A DNA stretch of 33,512 nt, taken from contig JACPWY010000068.1 of NCBI GenBank assembly GCA_016196825.1, positions 1 to 33,512 on the forward strand, written 5' to 3'. Shown in pieces: positions 16,548 to 24,638 of the stretch; position 1 is the first letter of the stretch; the number at the start of each line of letters is the position of its first letter. The notes under the pieces were generated by a model, which saw only the letters and a list, made by a program, of their open reading frames with translations, searched no databases and was not told the DNA's origin. The DNA comes from Deltaproteobacteria bacterium (GTDB taxonomy: Bacteria; Bdellovibrionota; FAC87; UBA2466). The position numbers were made by a program, and so were the translations under genes.

Positions 16548-16922
16548 ATGAAAACGCCAGCCCTTTCGATCCTTGCACTGAGCTTTCTCTTTTCCATTGT
16601 CTTTGCGGCGACAAATGATCGGATGACTTCACAGCTCACGCGAATTGATGTTCTTGAGAAACGGCTCGAACGTGTGAAGGCCATGGTGTGTGCGGGGGTG
16701 GATTCCACCCAGTGTCAGGCTGCATCGGATCTGGAGCTCGACCTGAAAGAAATCCGTGGTGACGTGATTCACGCGAGTGAGACCCCCTCGGAGCGTTCGA
16801 ACACTTTTGTCACTGAGATCCAGCAGAAGCTTGACCTCATCGAGCAGGAAATCAATGGGATGGCCGCGGCGCGTGCCACTAACAACGCGCTGCGCAGTTC
16901 CGACTCAACAATCCTTCTTTAG
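16548..16922 (+). CDS. Small exported coiled-coil protein
   Basis: 124 residues with a signal peptide (LSILALSFLFSIVFA). The mature chain is helical with heptad-like charged stretches (RIDVLEKRLERVKAM, SDLELDLKEIRGD, EIQQKLDLIEQEINGM) and two cysteines (in MVCAG and TQCQA) that may form a disulfide. No family recognised. Coupled to the DUF4142 gene by a 4-base gap. Probably a periplasmic or lipoprotein-associated oligomer. Confidence 0.6.
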   Translation: MKTPALSILALSFLFSIVFAATNDRMTSQLTRIDVLEKRLERVKAMVCAGVDSTQCQAASDLELDLKEIRGDVIHASETPSERSNTFVTEIQQKLDLIEQEINGMAAARATNNALRSSDSTILL

Positions 16923-16948
16923 ATGCCGATAAGCGTAGGTGAGCACCC

Positions 16949-17113
16949 ATGGAAGCGCTTATTCACCACATCTTTGAGTTTGCGGAGAGTTACACCGTTC
17001 TCCTGATTTGGCTGATGGTGCCGCTCGCCGGTTTGCTCGCCTATTACCGCCACCGTCGGTGGTCGCGGGTCACGCATGAGGGCAGGGATGCCAAAGATCG
17101 ACGGGCCGCTTAA
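16949..17113 (+). CDS. Small single-pass membrane protein overlapping the PilT-like gene
   Basis: A 54-residue frame, ATG 16949 to TAA 17113, preceded by TAGGTGAG at good spacing. It has an N-terminal amphipathic stretch (EALIHHIFEFAESY), one hydrophobic helix (TVLLIWLMVPLAGLLAYY) and a very basic tail (RHRRWSRV...KDRRAA). Without it there would be an unexplained 165-base gap. Its 3' end overlaps the PilT-like gene by 26 bases, suggesting translational coupling. The topology (one helix, basic cytoplasmic tail) would suit a membrane docking partner for the ATPase, but that is inference. Confidence 0.55.
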   Translation: MEALIHHIFEFAESYTVLLIWLMVPLAGLLAYYRHRRWSRVTHEGRDAKDRRAA

Positions 17114-18926
17114 ACAGGCCCTCAAGGAGAGGGCTTCCGATATTCACATCAGCTCTGATGAGCCTATCCGCATTCGTGTAGACGGTGATTTGCAGGTGCT
17201 CTTGCCTGAACGTCTCACCCCCCAGGGAGTGACCGAATTACTTTACGAGCTTTTGAGCGACGATGAGAAACAGAGATTTGAGCAGGGGAAAAACCTCGAT
17301 AAGAGCATCAACATCGCCGAGGCCCATTTTCGAGTGAACATGTTTTTCACTCGTCGGGGGCCCGCGGCGGTGCTCCGAACCATTCCGAAGACGATTCCAA
17401 CGATGGCCGATTTGAATCTGCCACCGGCGATCGGTAAGCTCACCGACCTGCCGAAAGGGCTTGTGCTTGTCACCGGGCCTACCGGATCAGGCAAATCCAC
17501 GACGCTCGCGTCGATGCTCCACCACATCAATCTCACCTACGGCTACCACATCTTGACCGTCGAGGATCCCGTGGAGTTTGTGCATGAGAGTCGCTCATCC
17601 TTGATCAATCAGCGCGAAATCGGGGCAAGCTGCCACACCTTCGCCGACGCTTTGAAATACGCTCTGCGAGAAGATCCTGACGTAATTCTGGTGGGCGAGA
17701 TGCGCGACCTCGAGACAATCGGCCTCGCTTTAACGGCCGCTGAGACCGGTCACCTCGTCTTTGGTACACTCCACACACGCGGTGCCGCTGCGTCGGTCGA
17801 TCGCATTATCGACTCTTTTCCAGCGAATCAACAGGCGATGATCCGCACGATGCTTTCGGAATCACTCGCCGCCGTGATCAGCCAATGTCTGATCAAGAAG
17901 GCTGAGGGGCGCGGCCGAGTGGCCGCGTACGAGATTCTGATCGTCAACACCGCCATAGCGAATCTGATTCGCGAAGGAAAGACCTTTCAAATGCCGTCGA
18001 TTATCCAGACCTCGAAGAAGGAGGGGATGGTGCTGATGGAGCAATCGATCCTGGAGCTTGTTCAGAAGAAGATTGTCCGCGCAGAGGATGCGGCCCCGTA
18101 TCTCGACGATCCCGCTATTTTGGGACCTCTCTTAAGGGCAGCCCCTTCGGGGAATACGAGTCCTTCGATCTCTATTCGCACGCAGACCCAAAGTAGCCCA
18201 TCGATCAAACCGATTCCGATGTCCGGGAAGCCACCGGCTCCCCCCAGTGTCTCGGCTCCGTCTATAGCCGCTCAGGCGCCTCCGACTCCGGCCAAGAAAT
18301 TCCCCCCGGCAACGCTCGCGAAGGCGCCACCAGTGCAGGCTGAAAGTCCTCCTGACGCCCCTGCCGTTCTGGGTCTCGACGCCGAATTGATTTCTGAATT
18401 GCCCTCGAATGATTCTGTTGCCCAAGAGCTCGAGGCTCCGTCGGCCGGTCTCGAGGAGACGGCCCCCCTCGACATGGAAGAGCTTTCCGATCCAAGCGTC
18501 ATGGACAGCCTGGAGCTGACCGACTCCCCCGTTTCGGGGGATGAAATCAAAGGGCTTTTGACGCTAGCGGGGGAAACCGTAGAGAGCGTGGCGGTAGAGG
18601 TGCCGGCGGCCCCGCCCGCGACCGTTCCGAAGTCTTGCCCCCCCACAGCTCCCCTCAAACCGGCTCCAGCGGCGATCAAGCTCGCTCCTGCCGTTGCGCC
18701 GCCCAAAGTTGCCGCTGTTCCAGTTCCGGCGAAGACCACGCCCCCTCCTCCTGCGAGCGCTGCAAAGGCGGCGCCTTCTCCTGCGAGTCCTCCGAAGGCC
18801 GCCGTCCCTGCGCCGACAAAAGTGGCCACGCCCTCCCCACCCAAGGCCTCTGCTCCTCCTCCGCCCGCGAAGGCGCCTGTGAAGCCCGGCCCTCCCCCTG
18901 CGCCGAAAAAAGTGGGGAATGGATAG
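17088..18926 (+). CDS. PilT-like twitching ATPase with long Pro/Ala-rich and acidic C-terminal tail
   Basis: 612 residues. Residues 1-350 are a complete PilT/PilU-type secretion ATPase, the hexameric motor for type IV pilus retraction. They contain N-domain ASDIHISSDEP, Walker A GPTGSGKST (130-138), Asp box VEDPVEF (158-164), Walker B LVGEMRD (201-207), His box GHLVFGTLHT (221-230) and the PilT-type NLIREGKTFQMPSIIQTSKKEGM region. Ordinary PilT ends near here. About 260 extra residues follow: a Pro/Ala/Ser stretch, an acidic section (about 430-510, with EETAPLDMEELSDP) and a Lys/Pro/Ala-rich end like that of TolA. ATG 17088 has GAGGG upstream. No pilB, pilC or pilin gene is nearby. It overlaps the next gene by 8 bases. 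Retraction or a regulated secretion role are both possible. Confidence 0.88.
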   Translation: MPKIDGPLKQALKERASDIHISSDEPIRIRVDGDLQVLLPERLTPQGVTELLYELLSDDEKQRFEQGKNLDKSINIAEAHFRVNMFFTRRGPAAVLRTIPKTIPTMADLNLPPAIGKLTDLPKGLVLVTGPTGSGKSTTLASMLHHINLTYGYHILTVEDPVEFVHESRSSLINQREIGASCHTFADALKYALREDPDVILVGEMRDLETIGLALTAAETGHLVFGTLHTRGAAASVDRIIDSFPANQQAMIRTMLSESLAAVISQCLIKKAEGRGRVAAYEILIVNTAIANLIREGKTFQMPSIIQTSKKEGMVLMEQSILELVQKKIVRAEDAAPYLDDPAILGPLLRAAPSGNTSPSISIRTQTQSSPSIKPIPMSGKPPAPPSVSAPSIAAQAPPTPAKKFPPATLAKAPPVQAESPPDAPAVLGLDAELISELPSNDSVAQELEAPSAGLEETAPLDMEELSDPSVMDSLELTDSPVSGDEIKGLLTLAGETVESVAVEVPAAPPATVPKSCPPTAPLKPAPAAIKLAPAVAPPKVAAVPVPAKTTPPPPASAAKAAPSPASPPKAAVPAPTKVATPSPPKASAPPPPAKAPVKPGPPPAPKKVGNG

Positions 18927-20640
18927 GGTCCAGTTCAAAGATCGTCTTGTTACCGTGCCAGAGATAGGGCTCTCGCGCATTGTGGGTGGGATCCTACTTC
19001 TTCTCCTCGTGCCGGCGATTGCGGTTCGCTTTCATTACTTAAGCAACCCGCTCATCGAACCCCATCCCTATCGCCAAACGATGTCGGCGCTTGTGACGCA
19101 ATTCTTCGCGCAGCATGGAGTGAGCTTTTTTCACTACCGTTCGCCTGACAATGGTCTCTTCTGGAACGTGATGCATGAGTTTCCAATCTTTCAGTTTCTT
19201 GCTGTCGGCCTGATTCATCTTGGCCTTTCCCTTGAAGCGGCATCGCGCCTGGTGACACTCGCCTTTTTCTTTGGTGGCGCGTGGTTTCTCCATCGTATTC
19301 TAGAGATCCTCTGCGATCGAAGCGTCGCCTTCTGGGCTGTGCTTTGTTATGGCCTGTCGCCGTACAATATCATCTACTCTCGCACCGGCCTCATCGATTT
19401 CACGGCCCAGTTTTTCATGCTGGGCCTGATTTTCGCGACAATCCGTGCGATACGTGATCCAGAAGGTCCTTCGGTACGCCGATTTGTGGGGATGGCGTTT
19501 TTCAGCGGGGTGCTCGCCGCTCTGGTGAAGTGCTATCTCTGGTTCGTTCCGGTCACTTTTATTTTTCTCTATTGTGCGCGTGAGTATTGGCTGCGCCGGA
19601 ATCGGCCGGCCTTTTGGATTGCACTGGGCCTTCTAGCCCAGGCCGCGATCACAGTGGCGTGGCTGGTGTGGACGGGTCATATCCGGGGTGAGGAGTGGGC
19701 GAAGCTCGTATCGCCCACCTGGATCTTTGGCACACTGGACCAGCGCCTTCACTGGCAGAATTGGATTCCTCAGTTTCAGTGGATCGCGCGCCTAGTGCTT
19801 CATGACTGGATGGTGTTGCCGTTCGCGTTGGGGGTTTTCTGGGGACGGCCGCGCTCGCTGGTTCTCACCTGCATCGCTATCATTCTCTTGCCGATCGTTG
19901 TGCTCTTCAACTCCAGTCAGCACCACGATTATTATCTCATGAACCAGGTCCCATATATCTTCTCGATCGTTGGGTTGGGGTGGAGTCATCTGTTCAAGAG
20001 ATGTTCCGCGCGTGTGCAGTGGGCGGGTTTCATCGTCATGGGGGCTCTTCTCGTCCGTGGGCTGCTTCACATCGGGGGCACGCTGGAGCCCATCTACCAC
20101 GACTATCGAGCCGACCTAAAGGAGCCGCTGTCACTCAAGGAAATCTCCGCGCCAGAGGATCGGATTTATCTCGAGGGGTTTGATGAACGATTCGATATGC
20201 CTCTTTACTCGGAGCGGTTGGCGCGCCCCTACTTTCGCAAAAGTGTTGTGGAGCTTGAGCCGACGCTATTTGTGTTTCGCGAAGAGGTGCGGGCCGAGGC
20301 CCTTTCCCCATTTTCAGAGCAGTGGATCGATCGGGAATCGCCTTACTTTCGGGCCGTGCGGGTGAAATCGGTTCCCGGTCACCCGTTTGATCCGGCCCAT
20401 CACATTGGACTTTTCGCTCAGAGCATGGAGCGGCCATTGGTCCTTCTCGAGGGGGGCACACGGGCCTTGAATCTGTGTCAGTCAGCACGGGATCATGAGG
20501 TGATTCAGATTCCTAGGGGAAATGAGGTAGTGATCACAGTGGGTGGGAGAGTTTCCACGCTCGCGGGTGGTCGCTTCTTAAGCCTTCCCACGCGCGCGCC
20601 ATCTTGCGAATTCTTGGTGCGAATCGAAAATCGAATTTAG
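18919..20640 (+). CDS. GT39/ArnT-like membrane glycosyltransferase
   Basis: 573 residues with about ten transmembrane helices in the first 390 and a C-terminal soluble region of about 180. After helix 1, the first loop has NPLIEPHPYRQTMSA (from about 43), which matches the acidic-residue/PYRQ pattern of GT39-like enzymes that take sugars from polyprenyl-phosphate donors. A later HEFPIFQF, ARTGLIDF-like (SRTGLIDFTAQ) and a His-rich SSQHHDYYLMNQVPYIF are family-like. It would act on the periplasmic face, glycosylating lipid or protein. It overlaps the PilT-like gene by 8 bases, so pilus or surface protein glycosylation is a reasonable guess. Its TAG stop shares TTAG with the convergent lipoprotein stop. 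Confidence 0.75.
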   Translation: MDRVQFKDRLVTVPEIGLSRIVGGILLLLLVPAIAVRFHYLSNPLIEPHPYRQTMSALVTQFFAQHGVSFFHYRSPDNGLFWNVMHEFPIFQFLAVGLIHLGLSLEAASRLVTLAFFFGGAWFLHRILEILCDRSVAFWAVLCYGLSPYNIIYSRTGLIDFTAQFFMLGLIFATIRAIRDPEGPSVRRFVGMAFFSGVLAALVKCYLWFVPVTFIFLYCAREYWLRRNRPAFWIALGLLAQAAITVAWLVWTGHIRGEEWAKLVSPTWIFGTLDQRLHWQNWIPQFQWIARLVLHDWMVLPFALGVFWGRPRSLVLTCIAIILLPIVVLFNSSQHHDYYLMNQVPYIFSIVGLGWSHLFKRCSARVQWAGFIVMGALLVRGLLHIGGTLEPIYHDYRADLKEPLSLKEISAPEDRIYLEGFDERFDMPLYSERLARPYFRKSVVELEPTLFVFREEVRAEALSPFSEQWIDRESPYFRAVRVKSVPGHPFDPAHHIGLFAQSMERPLVLLEGGTRALNLCQSARDHEVIQIPRGNEVVITVGGRVSTLAGGRFLSLPTRAPSCEFLVRIENRI

Positions 20641-21035
20641 GGCATGACGTTGTCGGCATAAACATCGTGTGGGGTTGTTGAGCTCTGTCCGAACGCCTTA
20701 TCCTGACACGCCTGATCCGTTTGCTGAGAGTTGATCTGGTTGAGTACGCCGTAGGGGTCGGCGTCCCATTGCTGAGGCGTCGCGATATTAACGATGAGAG
20801 TAGAAACGCACGGGCAATAGGTCGCCCACTGACTCGCGTTGTATTGCGGGTAGGCTCGGGGTCCGTTCGCGGTGCAGTTTGAGACGATTCTGTCCCATTG
20901 TGGTTGAAGCCAGCCCTTCGTGTTGGACGGAACTGTGTTTGCGGGAAGCGGAGGAGCCGGCGGTGCCGGGGGCGGATTGGATCCGCAGCTCACAACGAAA
21001 AGACTCAAAACAATTAAACTCAAGACTGACTTCAT
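20637..21035 (-). CDS. Small Cys-containing lipoprotein
   Basis: 132 residues with lipobox FVVSC (Cys 17), followed by a Pro/Ala-rich spacer (NPPPAPPAPPLP) and a compact domain with four further cysteines (NCTANG, YCPCV, ACQDK) that could form two disulfides. No family recognised, although the spacing suggests a small secreted helical domain. ATG 21035 has GGGGG upstream. The longer frame beginning at 21179 is rejected because it runs through the terminator and puts 48 residues before the signal peptide. Confidence 0.68.
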   Translation of the reverse strand: MKSVLSLIVLSLFVVSCGSNPPPAPPAPPLPANTVPSNTKGWLQPQWDRIVSNCTANGPRAYPQYNASQWATYCPCVSTLIVNIATPQQWDADPYGVLNQINSQQTDQACQDKAFGQSSTTPHDVYADNVMP

Positions 21036-21130
21036 GGTACCCCCATCGCGGCTCAGATCTCGTGAGCCGGTGTGGGAAAGTGCAACTGAGGTGCCATTGC
21101 AGACCGTGCGTGTGCGGGTGGGCTGGTAAC

Positions 21131-21154
21131 GAAAGGGGGCCCAAAAGGGGCCCT
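21131..21154 (-). terminator. Terminator between acylphosphatase and lipoprotein genes
   Basis: On the minus strand a perfect GGGCCC stem with loop CTTTT is followed by CCTTTC. It starts 9 bases after the acylphosphatase stop. The U-tract is short, so termination may be partial, and the downstream lipoprotein may also have its own promoter in 21036-21130. Confidence 0.55.
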
Positions 21155-21162
21155 CGAAGTGA

Positions 21163-21444
21163 CTATTTTCGGATCTCAAATCCAGTGAAACTGAAAGCCG
21201 CGATCGGGGTTTTCTCGACTAGTTCGGTCTTGTCGACACCGGCGCCCGATGGACCTTCGCTACACCATTTTTCAAACTCGGCGATAGCCTTTTCATCCCC
21301 CTCGGCCAAGACCTCCACCCGGCCGTCCGGGAGATTGCGGACCCACCCTACCACCCTGATATGACTTGCTTTTCTCGCGGTGAAATGGCGGAAGCCGACC
21401 CCCTGAACCTGCCCATGGATTAGGATGTGGACCTTGACTAGCAT
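21163..21444 (-). CDS. acyP: Acylphosphatase
   Basis: 93 residues, the usual length. It hydrolyses acyl phosphates such as acetyl phosphate, carbamoyl phosphate and 1,3-bisphosphoglycerate in the cytoplasm. The signature GQVQGVGFRHF contains the phosphate-binding Arg (19) and GWVRNLPDGRVEV contains the catalytic Asn (37). Both are intact. GGAG precedes ATG 21444. It is divergent from deoC with only 35 bases between the two starts, so the promoters must overlap or lie inside the genes. Confidence 0.95.
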   Translation of the reverse strand: MLVKVHILIHGQVQGVGFRHFTARKASHIRVVGWVRNLPDGRVEVLAEGDEKAIAEFEKWCSEGPSGAGVDKTELVEKTPIAAFSFTGFEIRK

Positions 21445-21479
21445 TGGGGCAACTCCATAGGGTGCTGGTAGGGGTGCCT

Positions 21480-22163
21480 ATGAACGCTCGTGAACTCTCT
21501 CGTTATATTGATCATACGCTGCTCTTGCCCACCGCCACCCGCGAACAGCTAGAGCAGGTGGTGAGTGAGGCCATTGAGTATCAATTTCGGACGGTCTGCA
21601 TTGAAAGTAAATGGTTGAGCGTGGCCGCTCCTCGACTTGCGAAGAGTTCGGTTCTGCCCATTACGGTCATTTCATTTCCGGGTGGTGAGCGATCGAGTGC
21701 TGAGAAGGTCCGCGAAGCAACCGAGGCCGTGAAACTCGGCGCGCGCGAGGTCGACATGGTTTTGAACCGCAGCCTCCTGGCTGCGGCTCGGTACAAGGAA
21801 ACCTTGGATGATATTCGAGGTGTAGTGGACGCGGCCCGTGTCCCGGTCAAGGTGATCTTGGAGACCTCGGAGCTGACGGATGAGCAAAAGGCGATCGCGT
21901 GTGCTCTCGCGAAGGCGGCCGGGGCGGCGTTCGTGAAGACCTCGACCGGTTTTTCCAGGGGCGGTGCAACCGCGGAAGACATTCGTCTGATGAGACGGGT
22001 GGTTGGACCGGAGCTCGGCGTGAAGGCGAGCGGAGGGATTCGAACGCTCAAAGATGCGCTGATGATGATTGAGGCCGGTGCCACTCGTCTTGGCTGCAGC
22101 GCTAGCGTTTCGATAGTGAATGAGCTGTCGGGCTCTCGCCCCGTCGACGGAGGCAATTACTAG
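21480..22163 (+). CDS. deoC: Deoxyribose-phosphate aldolase
   Basis: 227 residues. Cleaves 2-deoxyribose-5-phosphate to glyceraldehyde-3-phosphate and acetaldehyde. A class I aldolase TIM barrel: YIDHTLLLPTAT at the start, EVDMVLN with the catalytic Asp (92), the Schiff-base Lys 153 in FVKTSTGFSRGGAT and the second Lys 182 in VKASGGIRTL. All present. ATG 21480 has AGGGG upstream and fits the family N-terminus (the frame is open back to 21444). It is the first gene of a seven-gene run. Its TAG overlaps the GTG start of deoB by one base. Confidence 0.96.
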   Translation: MNARELSRYIDHTLLLPTATREQLEQVVSEAIEYQFRTVCIESKWLSVAAPRLAKSSVLPITVISFPGGERSSAEKVREATEAVKLGAREVDMVLNRSLLAAARYKETLDDIRGVVDAARVPVKVILETSELTDEQKAIACALAKAAGAAFVKTSTGFSRGGATAEDIRLMRRVVGPELGVKASGGIRTLKDALMMIEAGATRLGCSASVSIVNELSGSRPVDGGNY

Positions 22164-23320
22164 TGCGCGTGATCTGTCTTGTGGCCGACGGTCTTGGTGT
22201 AGGCGAAGCGCCTGACGCCGCCCGCTTTGGTGACGCCGGCTCAGACACACTCGGCCACGTAGTGAAGGCAACGGGGGTGCGGCTCCCCAATCTTGAAAAA
22301 TTGGGGCTTGGCCTTATCAACCCGTGTGTGCCTGTTGTGCAAAATCCGCTCGCGGCGGTGGGGCGCCTCGAGGAACGGAGCGAAGGAAAGGATACGACGA
22401 CAGGCCATTGGGAAATCGCGGGGCTAGTGACTCGCAAACCCTTTCCGACGTTTGAACATTTTCCGCAATCGCTGCTGGATGATTTCGTGCGGGAGGCAGG
22501 TCTGCCGGGGGTCTTGGGGAACCGGGCGGCGAGTGGCACGGTTATCATCGATGAACTGGGCGATGAGCACCTGAAGAGTGGAAAACCCATTGTCTACACC
22601 TCCGCCGATTCTGTTTTTCAGATAGCCGCCCACGAGGAGGGCTTTGGGTTGGAACGCCTCTATCAGATTTGTGAAGTGGCTCGGCGTTTGACACTGCCGC
22701 TGCAGATTGGGCGTGTGATCGCGCGCCCCTTTGTGGGCTCCGCTCGCGGGAATTTCAAAAGGACCGAGCACAGACGCGACTTCTCGATTGCGCCCCCGCC
22801 TAATATTCTTGACTCGATTCACCGCAGCGGAATTCCAGTATGCTCAGTTGGAAAGATAGAGGACATTTTTGATCACCGAGGCATCTCGGACGCGAATCAC
22901 ACAGGCAACAATCCTGATGGCCTCGCTATTTCTCTCTCCTTCTTGAAGAAGTACCGAGGAAAAGACGCGTTTATTTTCACGAATCTTGTCGACTTCGACC
23001 AGCTCTACGGCCACCGGCGAGACCCGGTCGGATTTGCGAAGTCTTTGGAAGAACTGGATCGTTTTCTGCCGCAGCTTCTGGGTGAGTTGACCGGCCAGGA
23101 TCTTTTGATCCTCACGGCCGATCACGGTTGCGATCCGACGTTTCGTGGATCGGACCACACTCGGGAGTACGTGCCATGCCTCTCCTATTCGCCTGGTCGG
23201 CCGGGTAAGGCTCTCGGCATTCGTAAGTCATTCGCCGACATCGGTGCGACAATTCTCTCCTCGTTCAGGCTCCCCACGGCCGATCTTCCTGATCTGGGAG
23301 CTTCTCTTTATGAATCCTAA
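22163..23320 (+). CDS. deoB: Phosphopentomutase
   Basis: 385 residues. Converts (deoxy)ribose-1-phosphate to the 5-phosphate, linking the phosphorylases to DeoC and the pentose phosphate pathway. It belongs to the alkaline-phosphatase superfamily and needs Mn2+. Metal and active-site motifs: VADGLGVGEAPDA at the N-terminus, TTTGHWEIAG, SADSVFQIAAHEE, FTNLVDFDQLYGHRRD and LTADHGCDP with SDHTREYVPCL. Slightly shorter than the usual 390-407. GTG start overlapping the deoC stop. The 3' end overlaps deoA by 11 bases. Confidence 0.95.
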   Translation: MRVICLVADGLGVGEAPDAARFGDAGSDTLGHVVKATGVRLPNLEKLGLGLINPCVPVVQNPLAAVGRLEERSEGKDTTTGHWEIAGLVTRKPFPTFEHFPQSLLDDFVREAGLPGVLGNRAASGTVIIDELGDEHLKSGKPIVYTSADSVFQIAAHEEGFGLERLYQICEVARRLTLPLQIGRVIARPFVGSARGNFKRTEHRRDFSIAPPPNILDSIHRSGIPVCSVGKIEDIFDHRGISDANHTGNNPDGLAISLSFLKKYRGKDAFIFTNLVDFDQLYGHRRDPVGFAKSLEELDRFLPQLLGELTGQDLLILTADHGCDPTFRGSDHTREYVPCLSYSPGRPGKALGIRKSFADIGATILSSFRLPTADLPDLGASLYES

Positions 23321-24638
23321 GGATTTTGTGGCGGTCAAGCGGTACGGGCGGAACTATCCTCCTGGGGCGATCAGTGAATTTGTAGAGGGCTTCTGTCAGG
23401 GCGAAATCCCCGATTACCAGGTGGCCGCGTGGCTGATGGCGGTGGTTTTCTCCGGGTTGAGTTCGGCTGAGGTGAGTGAGCTCACCCAGGCGATGATTGG
23501 GTCGGGGCGGCGGTTCCTACGGCAAGCGGGCGATGGGTTTTGGGTCGACAAACACTCAACGGGTGGAGTGGGGGACAAGACATCGCTGATCTTGGTGCCC
23601 CTTATTGCGGCCACTGCAGAGCGCCTGTGGGGGAGGGGCCGCGTGAAGATCCCAATGGTCTCGGGGCGCGGGCTTGGGCACACAGGCGGGACGCTCGACA
23701 AACTTGAGTCGGTGCCGGGTCTAAGAACCGCTCTCGCGGAATCGGAGGCGCTATCGCTTCTTGAGGCCCAGGGTTTTTTCATGATGGGCCAGACGAAGGA
23801 TTTTGTGCCGGCCGATCGCAAGCTCTATGGTTTGCGTGATGTGACCGCAACCGTGGAGAGCATCCCACTCATCGTGTCGAGCATCATGAGCAAGAAGATA
23901 GCGGAGGGTCTCGATGGCGTCGTGATCGATCTGAAGGTCGGGCGGGGCGCTTTTATGAAGACGCTCGAGTCGGCCCGTGCTTTGGGCGCCGCTCTGAATG
24001 AAATGGCGCGGAGCCATGGCGTGAAGGTTGAGACCTGGATCACACGGATGGAAGAACCGCTGGGGCGGACGGTCGGAAATCTGATCGAGGTGGAAGAATG
24101 CCACCGATTCCTGGAAAGCCCTGAACAGGCTGATGGTGGCTTGCGGGAGGTAACGGTGGCGCTGGCAGCCTCAATGCTAGCGCAGGCCGGGGCCCCGAAG
24201 AATGAGAGTCGAGGAGAGATCGAGCGCACTCTTGAGACGCGGACCGCACTGCCGCTCTTTCAGAAGATGCTCACGAGCCAAGGGGGTGACTGGCAGGAGT
24301 TTCTTCTTGCCGTCGACCGACTGCGCGGGGGACGGAAGGTGGAGCTTTTAGCCTGGGACGATGGGATTGTTCAGGCGATTGAGGCAGAAAAGGTGGGCCA
24401 CACCCTTGTGGAATGGGGTGGCGGGCGGGTTCGGGCGGAAGACTCGATTGATCCGATGGTGGGGATCGAGTTCGCAGCGAAGGTTGGGGACGTGGTGCGA
24501 ACGGGACAGCGGCTCGCGACAGCTTACCTGGGTAATGGGCCGTTTCGAAGGGATGTGGAAGCACAATTGCGCGAGTCGTTGAGAATTGGTAAAGACACAG
24601 TGGCGAAAAATTCTATGATTATCGAGTGTTTGGAATGA
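23310..24638 (+). CDS. deoA: Thymidine/pyrimidine-nucleoside phosphorylase
   Basis: 442 residues. Phosphorolyses thymidine, deoxyuridine and possibly uridine to the base plus pentose-1-phosphate. Nucleoside phosphorylase II fold: N-terminal helical dimer domain, then HSTGGVGDKTSL, the signature SGRGLGHTGGTLDKLESVPG (phosphate and base binding) and SSIMSKKIAEGLDGVVIDLKVG cut across the domain. ATG 23310 inside the deoB end is chosen (GGGAG upstream). The frame upstream to 23145 is not family-like. The sequence does not clearly tell DeoA from the broader PyNP. It overlaps punA by ATGA. Confidence 0.93.
   Translation: MNPKDFVAVKRYGRNYPPGAISEFVEGFCQGEIPDYQVAAWLMAVVFSGLSSAEVSELTQAMIGSGRRFLRQAGDGFWVDKHSTGGVGDKTSLILVPLIAATAERLWGRGRVKIPMVSGRGLGHTGGTLDKLESVPGLRTALAESEALSLLEAQGFFMMGQTKDFVPADRKLYGLRDVTATVESIPLIVSSIMSKKIAEGLDGVVIDLKVGRGAFMKTLESARALGAALNEMARSHGVKVETWITRMEEPLGRTVGNLIEVEECHRFLESPEQADGGLREVTVALAASMLAQAGAPKNESRGEIERTLETRTALPLFQKMLTSQGGDWQEFLLAVDRLRGGRKVELLAWDDGIVQAIEAEKVGHTLVEWGGGRVRAEDSIDPMVGIEFAAKVGDVVRTGQRLATAYLGNGPFRRDVEAQLRESLRIGKDTVAKNSMIIECLE

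Noticed and set aside
18272..18844. 190-residue Gly/Ala-rich minus-strand frame
   Set aside because: It is the mirror of the Pro/Ala-rich PilT tail. Its low complexity explains the open frame.
21036..21179. 5' extension of the small lipoprotein
   Set aside because: It would place 48 residues before a textbook lipoprotein signal and cross the acylphosphatase terminator.
23145..23309. 5' extension of deoA
   Set aside because: The family N-terminus begins at MNPKDFVAVKRYG (23310). The extension lies in deoB out of frame.
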